The translations under genes were made by a program, and so were the position numbers. Positions 11,641 through 23,369 of a stretch of DNA of 64,000 nucleotides are shown here, piece by piece (within the stretch, counting starts at the first letter, position 1; each line of letters starts with the position of its first letter). The notes under the pieces were generated by a model that was not told the DNA's origin, searched no databases, and saw nothing but the letters and a program-made list of their open reading frames with translations. The DNA lies in NCBI GenBank assembly GCA_025093985.1, contig JACAAK010000003.1, forward strand, positions 4,340,001-4,404,000. The letters are read 5' to 3'. The stretch comes from Calvatia gigantea. Taxonomy: Eukaryota > Basidiomycota > Agaricomycetes > Agaricales > Lycoperdaceae.

Positions 11641-12172
11641 CGTGACCAGTGAATAATGATGTTATTACACCTCTTCCCTCCACTAACTCACATCCAAACA
11701 ACCGAACTGCCTATCACTCTTGGTAGTACGGAATGGCATACTTTAAACCCCCCGCTCTCATACCAAAGGAATCTTCTTGGAGCTCTCCCAATGATTGCGG
11801 CCATTCGAGGTGAACAAGAGGACATCGAAGCTTTCAAGTCACTAACTAGCCAGTTCATGTGAACCTGGTCTTGAATTATACCCTCCACTGGATTCCAATA
11901 AACTCGTCCGAACTCAGGCAGAACCTAAGGTTATGTTTATCAAGCATAAGTCACCCAGCTAGCGTGAGACTCAAACACTCGTACTCACAGAATTCAGCCA
12001 TTTAGCGAGAGAAAGCAAGCGTTCCTGGTCGCAATTCGGGTCAAGAGTCAAGTAGACAGGCTGATCCGACGGGATGCAGTTAAATGACAGATTATTTTCT
12101 GGAATTCTCAGCAATATTCCATTTGTTCGAGCTCATGTGGCGCTGATCACCCTATAGCTTTGAGATCAGCAA

Positions 12173-14020
12173 CTAGAGACATTCAAGATGCCACCGAACA
12201 CCTACGAGACTCGAAAACTGGTACAAAACGATTAAAATCCGTGAACCTATTCGTCCAGCAAGGTCCCATAAATCCGTTCCCCGAAGGATTGCGATAACCC
12301 ATCGAAATTCTGCATGAAAAGATTTTGCCCGAGAAAATGGAGTATATATTAAAGATGTTGAATACAGGTCCCTTTCCAGCGCCCAATGGGCACTCGGGGC
12401 CGGCCATACGAGAGAAATGTTCCGCAACACTGGCGTCGAGCCTCTCGGACCTGTTGTACTAGCATCAGTGCCGCAACCCCCACCGAACAACTGAACATAC
12501 TGAAGCACGCCTCCTTCATGACCCTGAGTGCGCATTCCGCGTAGTCTGCTACAGTCTCTTCTTCGTTGACGTAGAAGCTGCACGACCTTGCAGGGTCGGT
12601 GAGGAAATCGCCTAGGGACTTGTGGTAGAACCTCAACGGATGTCGTGGTGTATCGTTGGGTTCTGGTATTTGAAGCACTGAGTGGAGTCGTTGCAACGCC
12701 CCATACACCCTATGCTACTTGATCCCGAGAAAGTTGGCAAATCCAGTCAGGCTCCGAAGCTTAACGCTCCCTGGAATCCCGGGCAACGAGCCGGGTATGA
12801 TACCTTGACCGAGCAAGCGTTTCGCGGTGGGCCAAGATTCTTTTGGAACCTCCTCGAATACCCAGGTGTATAGCACATCGAGGAAGGCGAGAGGGTGGGC
12901 TGCCTCCGAATATTGTTCGGAACGCCGCAGCCTAGTCCTCTCTATTGCGGATAGAACGTGATTGAGCCTGGTTACGGGATCTCCGTAAGCCAAGTCGTCG
13001 ATAAATCTGATAATGGTTGATGCGAAAACGAAGAGCCCAGAAGCTGCGGCGGCAAGCTTCGTAAACTCGCTCTGCTTTGGCCACTCGGAGGGAGTCCTTG
13101 TCATTGTCGATCGATATTTCCAGTAGACCCTGTTGAACTCGTGTCGCAAATATTGTTCAACATCTGCGCATGCTGGCTCAGAATCAACAGGAATGTATAT
13201 CGTCTCGTACGTTTTTAGAATGTGTTTGCGTGCAAGTATAGCTTTGATATGCGCCTCTGGGGGGCTTGCAATAACCCAAGCAAGTGGAACGTGCGGGTGT
13301 CTAGCAGCCAAGAAACAGATGAAACCAAGGATCTCGCATTGTTCCTGCTGCCCTCTGCATTCATCCAGCCCATCGAGAAGGATACTCAGGGGGTCAGGGC
13401 AGGTGTATAGGCTAAGTTCGACGAAAGGCTTCACGATTAGCTTTGCGAACTGTGTTGTTACGGATTTCTCCAGAAGTTTGAGATCAGTGTCAGCTCCTGT
13501 CTGATGTATTCCCGGTATAGTGGGAGCTTGACAGCGAGCTGATACGCAATGGTGATGAAGACCAGGCGGGGGTCATCACGATGGTAAGGTTTCGAGAAGA
13601 AGAGTGTCGCGCCAAGGGTACCTTTAGGGAGCACAGACTCGGACTCGGCTAGGCTCTGGATAATCGCTGATTTCCCCACCCCTGCCGATCCAACTAACCA
13701 AGTGATTCGCTTCTCGCTCCCAGAACCCCGGAGCCATTTCTGAAGTCCTTCCAAAATATTCAGTCTGGTACCTGGGTGACATCGTGGAGGAGGGTGTCGG
13801 TCAGAAGAGTCGTACTCTGCGCCCGGGATCGTACGCGCAGCCAGTGTTACGAGGACTATCATTCAGCAGAACGGTTACTCGAGCCAATACTGCCAAAACG
13901 ACCAATTGAAGCTCACCAGGGTCCCCATTATAGTAGTTGAAGTTCTGCTGAGTGCTGTTGAAATGGGGACTGTCAAGGCGGAAGCCCGCTGCGTGAGGGA
14001 ACCAATTGATTGGCCCTTGA
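12173..14020 (-). pseudogene. NACHT-type NTPase, copy 1 (frameshifted)
   Basis: Fungal NACHT ATPase of the kind expanded in Agaricomycetes and linked to non-self recognition or programmed cell death; the role here is unknown. The upstream exon reads SPHFNSTQQNFNYYNGDPG, followed after an intron by YDSSDRHPPPRCHPGTRLNI. The Walker A is GSAGVGKSAI, then LVFITIAYQLAVKLPLYREY, and the Walker B block is LSILLDGLDECRGQQEQCEI. Farther on come FVFASTIIRFIDD, VLYTWVFEEVPKESWPTAKR and FYHKSLGDFLTDPARS, all standard for this family. Relative to copy 2 it lacks one base at about 13490, which breaks the frame right after YIRQELT. The N-terminal exons beyond 14020 and a C-terminal exon near 11690-11880 are probable but not resolved. 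Confidence 0.7.
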
Positions 14021-15100
14021 CCAGGGTAGCCTCCTTGCTTTAGGAGCGTTCAGTCAGGTTTTGGCAAGCCTTGCAGGTAACTCACCATAGATTCAGAAGA
14101 GACGGTATCGAGTGAAGGCAAAGCTGTGCTTCAACTGTCGTGGATTGGTGGTAGTAATCATTCTCACAGAGGCTATGCGCCTGTAGCGGAAACGTGACAT
14201 TGTAACCGCCATCTTGTGTTGTCTTATGACGGAGGAGGCTAAGGGAATGTGGTTGGACAATGCACATGGTTTTGGGGGATGGCCGATCGTGAGCCGGAAA
14301 AGGTCTCCTATGGCCAGGTTGTGACCCAAAGGGGGAACACGGAGGGTCGCCCAAACGCGCTGGCCCTCGGACTACTGCGCTTCATCCATGTATATTCTCT
14401 ATTCAATATTCAAGAGGGAGAGGCGAACGGGAAATAGAGAATAAGAGAATTAATTCCGGCCTACGGTGTCCTCTTTTGAGGACAAATGTAGGAGGGGGTG
14501 GCGCTAGAGCTAGGTGAGAGGTAGTGACCAGCATTGGGAAAGCTATTTGAGTCGGGTGGTCACCCTACCGGAAACTCAACTCACCCATTTGAACCTTGTT
14601 ACAGGGCCTCATCTGTTGTCAAGTTGCCGTAGTAAATAATCATGAGATGAAGCATGTAGATGAAGGTCGATAGGGAAGCCGAACCCCCCAAGTCAAGACA
14701 AAGATGAATGCTGTAGGCACAGGTAGAGTAGAAAGCCCTAGAGGCAAGGAAATCCCACTGGGTACGCGCCAAACTACTCTTCGTTTAGCTCACAAGGCCA
14801 GGACCTATCCAGGGTTCTGGGGCATGGAGGGGATGAGAAGAGTCGGGCGGCAGACAAGAGAGACTCAGAGAACCACGACCGAAAACCTGAACCTGGTGGC
14901 AGACAAGCAGATTTGGAGGACGTTTGGTGGACGATATCTTAGCGCAAGCGAGTATCTCAATTGCGTCTAGCCCACGTTGAAACATTGACCCTTCATGTCA
15001 AACCCAGCTCAATACTTCTTTTACGTCTGATCTTCAAAGCGATACAGTGGGTAAACTGCCAAAGTGATAGATTTCGCGCCTCTCCCTCTCTTCAGCTCAC
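14021..15100. other. 5' region of NACHT copy 1 and spacer
   Basis: The part up to about 14360 resembles the region upstream of copy 2 (17460-17700) and may hold a 5' exon; a minus-strand frame with NVTFPLQAHSLCENDYYH is a candidate but unproven. From 14400 to 15100 I see nothing convincing. Confidence 0.35.
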
Positions 15101-15599
15101 AACCAAACCACTAAGCCCTTCACTACTCTTGGTGGTATGGGATGGCGTACCTCAAACCCCCAGTCTCATACCAGAGGAATCTCCTTGGAGCACTCCCAAC
15201 GATGGTTACCGTTCGAGGTGAGAAAGAGTGCATTGAAACTTGCAAACCTTCAACTAGCCAGTCGATCTGTAAAGAATTGCGGTAACCGCGCCCCGCCCAA
15301 GCAGTGCCCAAGCCCAGTAAGTCGTCTCCGTTGGAGGCGCAATCTAAGTTGATGTCAACCAGATGAAAGTCAATTAACTACCAAAACACTTCAAGCGCCG
15401 GTACTCACATCATTCGACCAATCCGTAAATGAGAACAACCTCTCCCCATCGTTGGATCAAGAGGGAAGTAGACAGGTAGGTCGGATGGAATGCGGTCAAA
15501 AGATAGGGTGTTTTCTGGGATTCTCAACAACAAACTTTTTTGCGCGAGCTCGGATTGCGCTAACTGATCCTGTAGCTCAAAGTCAGCAACTTATGACGT

Positions 15600-17400
15600 T
15601 CAAGATATCATGTAACGCCTACGAGTTCTATGAGTTGGTATAAATAGATCAAAATGCGTGAACCAATACGCCCAGCGAGTTCCCACAGGTCTAACCCCTG
15701 AAGGATTAGGGAAGCCAATTGAGGTTCTTTGTGAGAAGACCTTGCGCGAAAAAATGGCATGTACATCAAAGATATCGAGTGTAAGCCTCCTGTCATCTGC
15801 TTGGATTCTGGGAGTGGCCACGAGAGATGAATATTTCTTAGTTGTGTCGTCGACGTTTCTGTCCACATTTCGTCAGTGTCAATGCCGCAACTTCTGTTTA
15901 AGTAAAGAACATACCGGAATATGCCTCCTTCATGATTCTGAGGGCACATTCCGCATAGTCTGCGACAGTCTCCTTCTCGTTGATGTAGAAACCGCACGAC
16001 CTTGTTGGGTCAGCAAGAAAATTACGTAGAGATTTGTGGTGGAAAGTTAAAGGGATTCCCAGAACATCTTGGGGTGATATTTGGAGGACTGAATGAAGCC
16101 GCTGCAACGCGCCGTACACCCGATGCTTCTGGATTCCCAGAAAGTTGGCAAACATGGACAAGTAGTAGTCTTCTCTGATAGGATGAGGCGCACCCCCGCG
16201 AGTCCTGGAACCGAGTAAGGTATGACGCCATGGCCAACCAAGCGTTTTGCAGTTGGCCAAGATTCCTTCGGAACCTCTTCGAATATCCAAGTGTACAGCA
16301 TATCGAGATATGCAAGAGGATGGGCTGCCCTTGAGAACAGCTCTGAATGTTGGAATTCGGTTTTTTCTACTACCGCGAGAACATGGTTGAACTTGTTTAC
16401 GGGGTCTCCATACACCAAGTCATCGACAAATCTGATAACGGTTGACGCGAACACAAAGAGCCCGGAGGCCGCGGCCACAAGCCTCGTAAACTCGCTTTCT
16501 TTTGGCCATTTGGAAGGAGGATTCGGCATTGTCGCTGGATACTTCGTTCGGATTCTGTCGAACTCGTGCCGTAGATATAGCTCAACATCAGCACAAGTTG
16601 ACTCGGATTCAACAGGAATCTCCACCGTGAGATACGTTATGACAATGTAGTTGCGCGCAAGTATTGCCTTAAGATGCGGCTTGGCGAAGAAACAAATGAG
16701 GCCAAGTATCTCGCACTGTTCCTGCTCCCCCTTGCATTCATCCAAACCATCCAGGAAGATGCCCAGAGGGCCCGGTCGTGTGTATATCCCAAGTGAGACG
16801 AAGGGCTTTACGATAAGTCTTGCGAACTGCGTCGTTATCGACTTCTCCAGGAGTTTAGGATCAGCCGTCAGCTCCTGTCTGATATTTTCCCGGTATAGTG
16901 GGAGCTTAACAGCGAGCTGGTATGCAATGGTGATGAAAATTCGTGCGGGGTCATCTCGACGGCGAGATTTCGAGAAGAAGATTGTCGCGCTAAGGGCGAC
17001 ATTTAGCAGGTCAGATTTGGATTCGGCTAAACCCTGGATGATGGCCGATTTGCCCACCCCTGTCGACCCAGCCAACCAAGTGACTCATTTCTCACTCCCA
17101 GAACCATGGAGCCATTTCCGAAGCCCTTCCAAACATCCAGTCTGTTACCTGGGTGACATCGTGGGGGAGGATGTCGGTCGGAAGAGTCATACTCTGCGCC
17201 TGGGATTGTACGCTTAGCCAGTGTTACGGGGACTAATATTCAGGAGGATGATTGCTTGAGTCAAACAACCAAAATAACCACCTGAAACTCACCAGGGTCC
17301 CCATTGTAGTAGTTAAAGGTCCATTGAGTGTTGTTAAAATGGGGATTGTCAAGGCTGAAGCCCGTCGCGTGCGAGAACCAATTAATTGGCCCTTCACTAG
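15600..17400 (-). pseudogene. NACHT-type NTPase, copy 2 (premature stop before the P-loop)
   Basis: Paralogue of copy 1 in the same orientation. The 5' exon reads NWFSHATGFSLDNPHFNNTQ and ends NYYNGDPG. The ATPase core has GSTGVGKSAIIQGLAES, ITIAYQLAVKLPLYRENIRQ, LGIFLDGLDECKGEQEQ and EVPKESWPTAKRLVGHGV, ending FYINEKETVADYAECALRIM. Just before the Walker A, copy 1 reads SEKRITWLV but here the arginine codon CGA is TGA (minus strand, 17085-17087), a CpG-type C-to-T change that stops translation. The frame is open from there across 342 residues. With Walker A intact, a shorter product starting at MAGSTGVGKS is formally possible but would lack the N-terminal region. Confidence 0.7.
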
Positions 17401-17699
17401 AGTGATCTCTTTCCTTCGGAGGTGCTCAGCCAAGTTTCGACAAGGTCTACAGGCAACTCACCATGAATTCAGAAGAGGGGCAATATTGGGTGGAGGCAAC
17501 CTTGTGCTACGGTGGCCCTGTGGACGGGCGGAGGTGATAGTTTTCGCACGGGCTACGCACCTGGCATGGCAGAGCGCCAGAGATATGACTGGGGTGAAGC
17601 TGAGGCGCCCGCTTGCCACGTCGCAAAGGACCTGTTTCGTGCGTTTGGCGGGACCAATCCCTCGTTGTTTCTGTTCATATTATCGAAATCCAGCTTGAC

Positions 17700-18720
17700 G
17701 AGATGGGTTAATAATAATCGGGGGAAATGATATAGATGACAAAAGTAGGAGGGGATATTGCTGAGCGCTTAATAAAGACGCCCGTCCCCTGCACTATTGC
17801 GTTGCCGCTACTTTGGCTGAAAAGCCCCAAGCAAGCCCGCACCCCTACCCACGTAGCTTTCCCATAGTAACAGCATGAGATTTTCAACTCATATCATGGA
17901 TTACGTAGCCGACCTGAGCATTTTAACCTTGTTGACTGTCGTTCAAAAGAGCGACATTTTGCAATATGCATCAAGACATTTCTACATGCCTTTGTGTTGG
18001 CCTTTAAAATTGCAATTCGCCTTCATCTGGGGTCTAATGGATAAAAGCTTTCCACCATTAGGATCGTAGACCTCGTGTTCGGAAGCAGACGATCAGGTGA
18101 TATGCAAAGAGTGAGAATCACGCGATCAGGATAATTGCAGTTACTCCGTCGGCAAATGATTGAGGCGTGCACGTAAAGAGTCACCTCTTTGGTACATCGT
18201 GTCAGCGATGAGTACTGAGTCATACTATGCTCAAATAGCGCTTGGAATTTGGTAAGACGGTTCGCCTATCCATTGCCAGTCCATACCCGAGTTCTTGCAT
18301 GGCCTTAGGGGTGGAGATTGAGCGCCAGAGCCCAAGGTTTTTGCGAGGCGTTCGAGCCACTGGAGCTACAATTGGGGTTACACACCCGTCTTTCTTTCAG
18401 ATATTTTTGCCGACCTTGGCCTTTATTAAAAAATCTTAAATTACTGACAGTGAAACAATTTGTGACATTGAATAAGCAGCGCCGTAGGAAAGGAATCGTA
18501 CACCGAAGCTTCTTATTCAACGCCACTGGGAAATGGGGAGAATCAGTGAGACTTCTGGTGCAAGAAACGCCTAGGATGATGGCAGAGGAAAACCAACAGT
18601 AATACGGTCGGTGTAACGGGGATGACGAAAAGATCGCGCTCAATTTAACGTGTTCATGGCACGGAGAGCTGGAGAGAATAATCGGTTGGGCCCTCCAAAA
18701 TCAATTTCTGCACTTATGTA
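17700..18720. other. intergenic stretch
   Basis: No gene is supported. It is AT-richer than its flanks and has only short unrelated frames. It probably contains the promoter of the gene starting at 18844. Confidence 0.35.
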
Positions 18721-18843
18721 ATGCGCCTTGCGTCCACCCTGCAACTCTTCGCCGAGTCTCCTCGTCACCAAACCCGAAAAAGGTACTACAAAAGAAAGAA
18801 AGAAGAATTCTCCGACAGTATCAAGGCCTTTCTCTCTGCCGCC

Positions 18844-19491
18844 ATGTTGAGGTTTATCACCAGTCCTCGTTTGAGGTTTGGTTTGTTGACAAAGTCGATC
18901 AGCCAGCGTCGTCTTCTGCCAACCCCTTCAACTCGGGTGGCCCTCCAACCACATACCCGGAGGCTCCATCAATTCCGAAGGCGGAATGAAATTCCCTGGC
19001 CAGAATGGAGCACGATCCTCACTGGTGGGCTGCTGCGTGTTTCAGTCTTATGCCTTGATATTAAATTAAGATTTGCAGTGGCGTGGGCCATTGGTCCCCT
19101 GCTCTCTCTCTACGTCTCAGGACGATTTCTTGCTAACGCTTCTGAGGAGAATTATCTCCTCCTCTCTCTAATTCGACTCCAAAGGCTGGACGCGGACTTT
19201 TATTCCTACGATCTCAACAAGGACGACCACCTGTTGACCTATTTCGACAAGGTTATCTCGTGCCTAACCCCCAATTCCCCGTCGCAGGAAGTGGCTCAGG
19301 CGGCGAAGATAATTAAAGATAACAGCAAGCAACAGAATTATGCCTTGCTCCGAGACTTCTTGGCGGAGGTTCACGATATCATTTACCAGAATAAACTTCA
19401 AGAACCGGCGGATACTTCAAGGAAAGTGCTTGGGGCATTGGGGAGACTGGCAAGGGGGCTGGGGAATTGGGCCCCGGATAATGATACTTGA
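18844..19491 (+). CDS. small membrane-anchored protein, paralogue of the 49948-50692 gene
   Basis: Function unknown. The start MLRFITSPRLRFGLLTKS is arginine-rich and could be a mitochondrial targeting sequence; an in-frame ATG at 18721 exists, but the paralogue has nothing like the extra residues. A 42-base intron at 19037-19078 (gtgttt to ttgcag) is likely because it falls at the paralogue's intron position; reading through is also in frame. After one hydrophobic segment (AIGPLLSLYVSGRFLANA) comes a helical domain: NYLLLSLIRLQRLDADFYSY, then DKVISCLTPNSPSQEV and LRDFLAEVHDIIYQN. The paralogue matches it motif for motif (LLSILVQVQRVDAEFSSYDL). The protein is 201 residues with the intron removed, 215 without. 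Confidence 0.55.
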   Translation: MLRFITSPRLRFGLLTKSISQRRLLPTPSTRVALQPHTRRLHQFRRRNEIPWPEWSTILTGGLLRVSVLCLDIKLRFAVAWAIGPLLSLYVSGRFLANASEENYLLLSLIRLQRLDADFYSYDLNKDDHLLTYFDKVISCLTPNSPSQEVAQAAKIIKDNSKQQNYALLRDFLAEVHDIIYQNKLQEPADTSRKVLGALGRLARGLGNWAPDNDT

Positions 19492-19739
19492 TGAAGCTGC
19501 CTTCCATTGTCTGCCTCAGCCACATGTTTAATACACGGAGGTAACCGTTAATAGGTAATACATGTGTTTTGCTTAAAGGCCCCCAGCACCCACCCCAGTG
19601 TTGTGTCGTTTCATAATACTCAGTCACTGGCGGAAGGTTTGGCATTCAGGCTTCCCTCATTCCAGAGCCAATTCCCATCTCCAGAACGTACTTTCCCCTC
19701 CCCAACCTCCTCATTTCCTCAACGATTTCCCCAACTTTC

Positions 19740-20602
19740 TCAAACTCCTTCCAACCCTTCAGGTGTCCGAAACTCGCTCCTGTCGTCATCATCCTCTAAA
19801 GGCTCAACGAACCGTACTTTCAAAGCCAGCCACTGCATCGCCTTGACGTTCTCTACAAATTCTTCCACTGAATCTTTCCAGCCTTGAGCGTAAATTACGC
19901 CAGGGTACCCAATCCTTTGCGAACCCCACAATGTTCAATGATGAACTCCACGCCCGGAGGTTTCGTCTTTTAGTAGCCGAGATTAAATGGTGTGAGGTGA
20001 ACAGAACGTGATAGGTCTCTTCTGGGCCAGAACCTGGTTCCTGTGGCACCCTAGAACTCTCGACTCCCCACCTCTCAGCGTCTTCATGCAGGAGCGGAAG
20101 CAGGTATGTGGAAAGCAATTGATATATGGGGAAGCTGCGGTTCAGAAGAGGGTTGAGTCAACAGTTTCCCCAACTCATCCAATCAGTGAACGACAAATGA
20201 AGCTTACTCTGCCCTCGCTTCAGCCACCTCCTTGATTTTCTCCTTAATTGTCCCTCTCCAACGCTCCTGCGCCGCTCGGCTCAGATTGTCACCATTGATG
20301 CTTATACAATCGTTCACACTTTCACAATTCCCATTATATCCCTGATAATCAATCTCGAGGGAGACAGTGGCACTATCCACTGTCACCCGAAACCTCGCGG
20401 CAGATAACCCTTCGTCAAACTCCCCATTATCCGCTACCGCACCCACATCAACTAAGCCCTCCCATTTAGTAGCTTCGTTCTCCGTCTGAATCGTGCCAGA
20501 CGAGCTGTGGGGCGCTGAGTCTAAGAATTCTACCCTTTCTCCGGGTAACAATGAGCACCGGATCAACACGAGCTCTTCCAATTGTCTGCTGATAGGTAAC
20601 AT
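19740..20602 (-). CDS. RWD and DUF1115 (Prp3 C-terminal-like) protein, RWDD2-like
   Basis: Conserved eukaryotic protein of poorly known function. Exon 1 (20208-20602) starts MLPISRQLEELVLIRCSLLP, an N-terminal RWD fold (ubiquitin-conjugating-enzyme-like, protein binding). After an intron (20135-20207, gtaagc to ccgcag) the second exon reads FPIYQLLSTYLLPLLHEDAE, then YHVLFTSHHLISATKRRN and LNIVGFAK, the signature of DUF1115. The expected continuation IGYPGVIYAQGWKDSVEEF is present but one base out of frame: an extra G at about 19913-19918 (GCAAAGGATTGGG, expected GCAAAGATTGGG). The stop is at 19740. As the flanking motifs are intact on both sides, a sequencing indel is as likely as a real mutation. 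Confidence 0.7.
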
Positions 20603-21278
20603 CTAGAACTGGCCGTTTTTTTAGTTCAGTGCGGGTGGTGTTGGCATTTAGAAGTTTGTCTGATAAGTTGTGTGAGTAAGTACGGACGCCGCCAATCATC
20701 AGAAACAGGTTAGAGGGACAAAAGATCAGGTGGGTGGTAGGCTAACATGGGAATGATCGATTGTAATTTAGATCGGATCATCCGTGCCAGTGTTCCGGTT
20801 GGCCCACCAGTGCTTGCCCTTCAAATACTACCGATGTTTTATGCGATACCACTCAGGGTGCCCAGCCAAACCTCATGCTCTTGGGTTTTCTCTTCAGGCC
20901 TTCTTTTGCTCACATACGTAGACACCTCGACGCCGCATAGGGTGGGATGGAAACGTTCTTGTCACCGTGCGATGTGTTTGTCTTCCGGCCTTTTCGTGGG
21001 CATTTAGAAATTCCAAGTAGAGTCGGTCAATAACAAAGCTGAATTTGCAAAAGACGGGTGTAGCGAGGCACAGGGCCAACCTGCACCCCGTGAGACCTGT
21101 GGCTACATTCAAGTCATGTAGGCTAAAGTTCGCAAAAACCGCTTGAACAGTAAAGCGACAATAGAGGGGGAGGAGAAAGAGACTGAGCATAAGTTAACAA
21201 CAACAACCAAATCATTCCAAATGCGTTCCACATGACTGTGTGGGTCAGAAACGTTCATGTGAAAAAAATAGCGTGCAT
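20603..21278. other. intergenic stretch between divergent/convergent neighbours
   Basis: No gene is supported. The stretch holds the upstream region of the RWDD2-like gene and the 3' side of the next minus-strand gene. Confidence 0.35.
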
Positions 21279-22121
21279 TCAGAATCCACCTAAACACCCA
21301 TCCAGGATAATGGCCTGGTCCGAAAATCCGCCACCAAGACTCGCTAGCCGTGCGGCGGCGTTTGGGCTACGACCACCAGACTGTTGGGTCTTCACCCTTC
21401 CCCCACTCGTAGTCTTTTTCGGTTTACTCCCGGGTATGCTGGGCGCACATGCGTATTGTACAAAATGTTGTTGCTGCGAAGCGTGCGGGTGTTGTCGTGA
21501 TACAGATTGTGTTCCGATGAGCGATGAATCCGGTGGGTATGTTGATAATGAATCGCCGTGTGAAGAGTCCACGACGTGGGGTATCGAAGCCGAAGACGAA
21601 GTGAACGAGTCATATGACGAGTCTGAATCCGAGTCCGAGGATGATGAAGATGAGGAGCTCGACGATGACGATATCGAGCAGTTGTCATGCAAGGTAAAGT
21701 AGGTGTCGTAGCAGTCATTACGGTCAGGATTGGGTTCGGGCTCGGCGACCTCAAACGCGCGTGGATGAAAATAACTCCCTTTGGGAGCGGCGTCCCGCAC
21801 AAAAGTTGTACCTCCCACAGCACCGCTATGGCTGTGCGCACGCCCGGACCGTTTCCGGGATTGCACGTTGAAGGATTCATAGCACCTCCCACCGCGCTCG
21901 GGAAGTGCACATATGTTTTCGGATACGACGATAGGAGCACGATCATAAACGATAGCCGAGTGGGTAAAGTCCGTGGACGTGAGTGTAGGCGTCGGCGGGA
22001 AATGGACGTGGGGGGAATGGAGGGGATAAGTGGAGAATGGAAGGGGGCTGTACTCCGGCAATGACTTAAGGATCGGTCGGGGTCTGGGACGGATTTTGTG
22101 GTCGACAACGTAGGAAGACAT
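21279..22121 (-). CDS. proline/serine-rich protein, SPHVHFPP-motif family (280 residues)
   Basis: Unknown function. The N-terminus reads IRPRPRPILKSLPEYSPLPF, then YPLHSPHVHFPPTPTLTSTD and YDRAPIVVSENICALPERGG. The same block recurs in the neighbour at 23370-24998, so these two are paralogues. A run of serines with alternating aspartates is at about residues 150-170. The end (CLGGF) is followed by a stop. It has no transmembrane segment or signal peptide and looks largely disordered. A single uninterrupted frame is unusual for this window. The opposite strand carries an open frame of 156 codons, which I take as a shadow of the biased composition. Confidence 0.6.
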   Translation of the reverse strand: MSSYVVDHKIRPRPRPILKSLPEYSPLPFSTYPLHSPHVHFPPTPTLTSTDFTHSAIVYDRAPIVVSENICALPERGGRCYESFNVQSRKRSGRAHSHSGAVGGTTFVRDAAPKGSYFHPRAFEVAEPEPNPDRNDCYDTYFTLHDNCSISSSSSSSSSSSSDSDSDSSYDSFTSSSASIPHVVDSSHGDSLSTYPPDSSLIGTQSVSRQHPHASQQQHFVQYACAPSIPGSKPKKTTSGGRVKTQQSGGRSPNAAARLASLGGGFSDQAIILDGCLGGF

Positions 22122-23369
22122 AGTCGACGACAGGTGTTATAAGAGCTGGGGGTGGCTTGGTTGTTGTTGTTCGCTATGCGGGATAGAAGAGTAGTAACCT
22201 CGTCAGTGCGAGGAGCTTAGATGCTCCCTACGCCAACGGAGGCAAAAGATGCTTGGCCAGCAAGGCGCAAGGCGGGACTTGCAACACGGTTGCTCTTGAA
22301 GAAATAGAAAGGAAAAGAAAAAAGGAGGCGGCCGATTCTAGGACATTTATATTAGCCGGGAATTGGACACGAACAAACAAGGCACAGACCGGCTCTCCGG
22401 GGTTTGCGCAAAGCTCATCAGCCCCATCAGTCTTAGTCTGGAACCCTGAACGTAAGGCCTTCGAGAGGGCAGTGTGAGAGTCGGTGGGGCTTTGACCGCG
22501 TCCCAGGGCTATATTAATCGACCATGCTAATTGGTCTGTCTACCGTTGTTGAAGCATCATGAAATCATTCACTCAACCGCAAAAGGAGATATCTCACAAC
22601 GACATCCTATAACATAACGATCAGTGAATGACAGAGAAGGGTCACTCAACCATTCCGCCACAAGCCACAAGTCACAGCGCTCCACTGTTCGCTCAACTCC
22701 CCATCCGTGCTGCGCTTTGCCTGGACTCAGTGGAGCACACCAGTTGCTTTGGACTTCGAGCTGGGCAGGTGATATCTCTCTCCAGGTCATCTGTCGTTTA
22801 CCGTACCGAACGGCCTTAGGTCCGATTAAAAGGATCATGAGATAAGTATGCGCGGGTCGCGAGCGCTTGAGTCGCGGAACGATGGAACGTGCCAGGGTAT
22901 CCATCACGCCCCTCTCGGCGCACGCCACCACAAATACTGAGAAATGAAAAGAGATGCAAGTTTACATAACTCCTACAATAAGCACGAGGAAAACTCGTCA
23001 TGCTAGTATTGACCGTGAAAGAACGGCTGAGACCCGGACAGAAATGGAAGTCCGTGTGTCTCGAAGGTACGAATTGATAGGAATGAATCCATGATACCTC
23101 TCTTTGTTGTGTGATTGCTCTTTCTAAATCGCTGATGACGCTAGAGCGAAGGGGGTGCGGGAACACTTTGAGAGCGGTGCTGGGTTTTGAGAACAACACT
23201 ACCAAGAACCCGAACAACAATACTCCACACAGATCCACAATTCATGTCAAGATATACTATCAACGCACCCACGCTTGATCTCTCCACCCAATAACCTCCA
23301 ATCACTTCCTATTCCGATCCCAAACCCCTAGTTTATGGCACACCCTTTCACAAAAGCTTCCCCACCCAT
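22122..23369. other. intergenic stretch
   Basis: No supported gene. A 140-codon minus-strand frame (22816-23238) opens with a hydrophobic segment but shows no family motif, no splice-supported partner exon and no paralogue in the window. Confidence 0.35.

Larger units (their letters stand above)
11656..17500. repeat. tandem duplication carrying two NACHT genes (offset about 3.4 kb)
   Basis: The blocks 11656-14100 and 15120-17500 align in the same order. Matching landmarks are the 3' segment with CTCATACCAAAGGAATCTTC at about 11757 and CTCATACCAGAGGAATCTCC at about 15165, the NACHT body, and the 5' exon ending NYYNGDPG. The offset is 3375-3435 bases. Divergence is moderate across the whole block, unlike the patchy 3.69-kb array, so this duplication is older. 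Confidence 0.75.

Noticed and set aside
21232..21702. 156-codon plus-strand frame opposite the serine-rich gene
   Set aside because: It mirrors the serine/aspartate-coding run of the minus-strand gene, shows no motif of its own, and the minus-strand protein has a paralogue nearby.
22816..23238. 140-codon minus-strand frame with a hydrophobic start
   Set aside because: No family motif, no splice-supported partner, no paralogue, and composition like the surrounding spacer.
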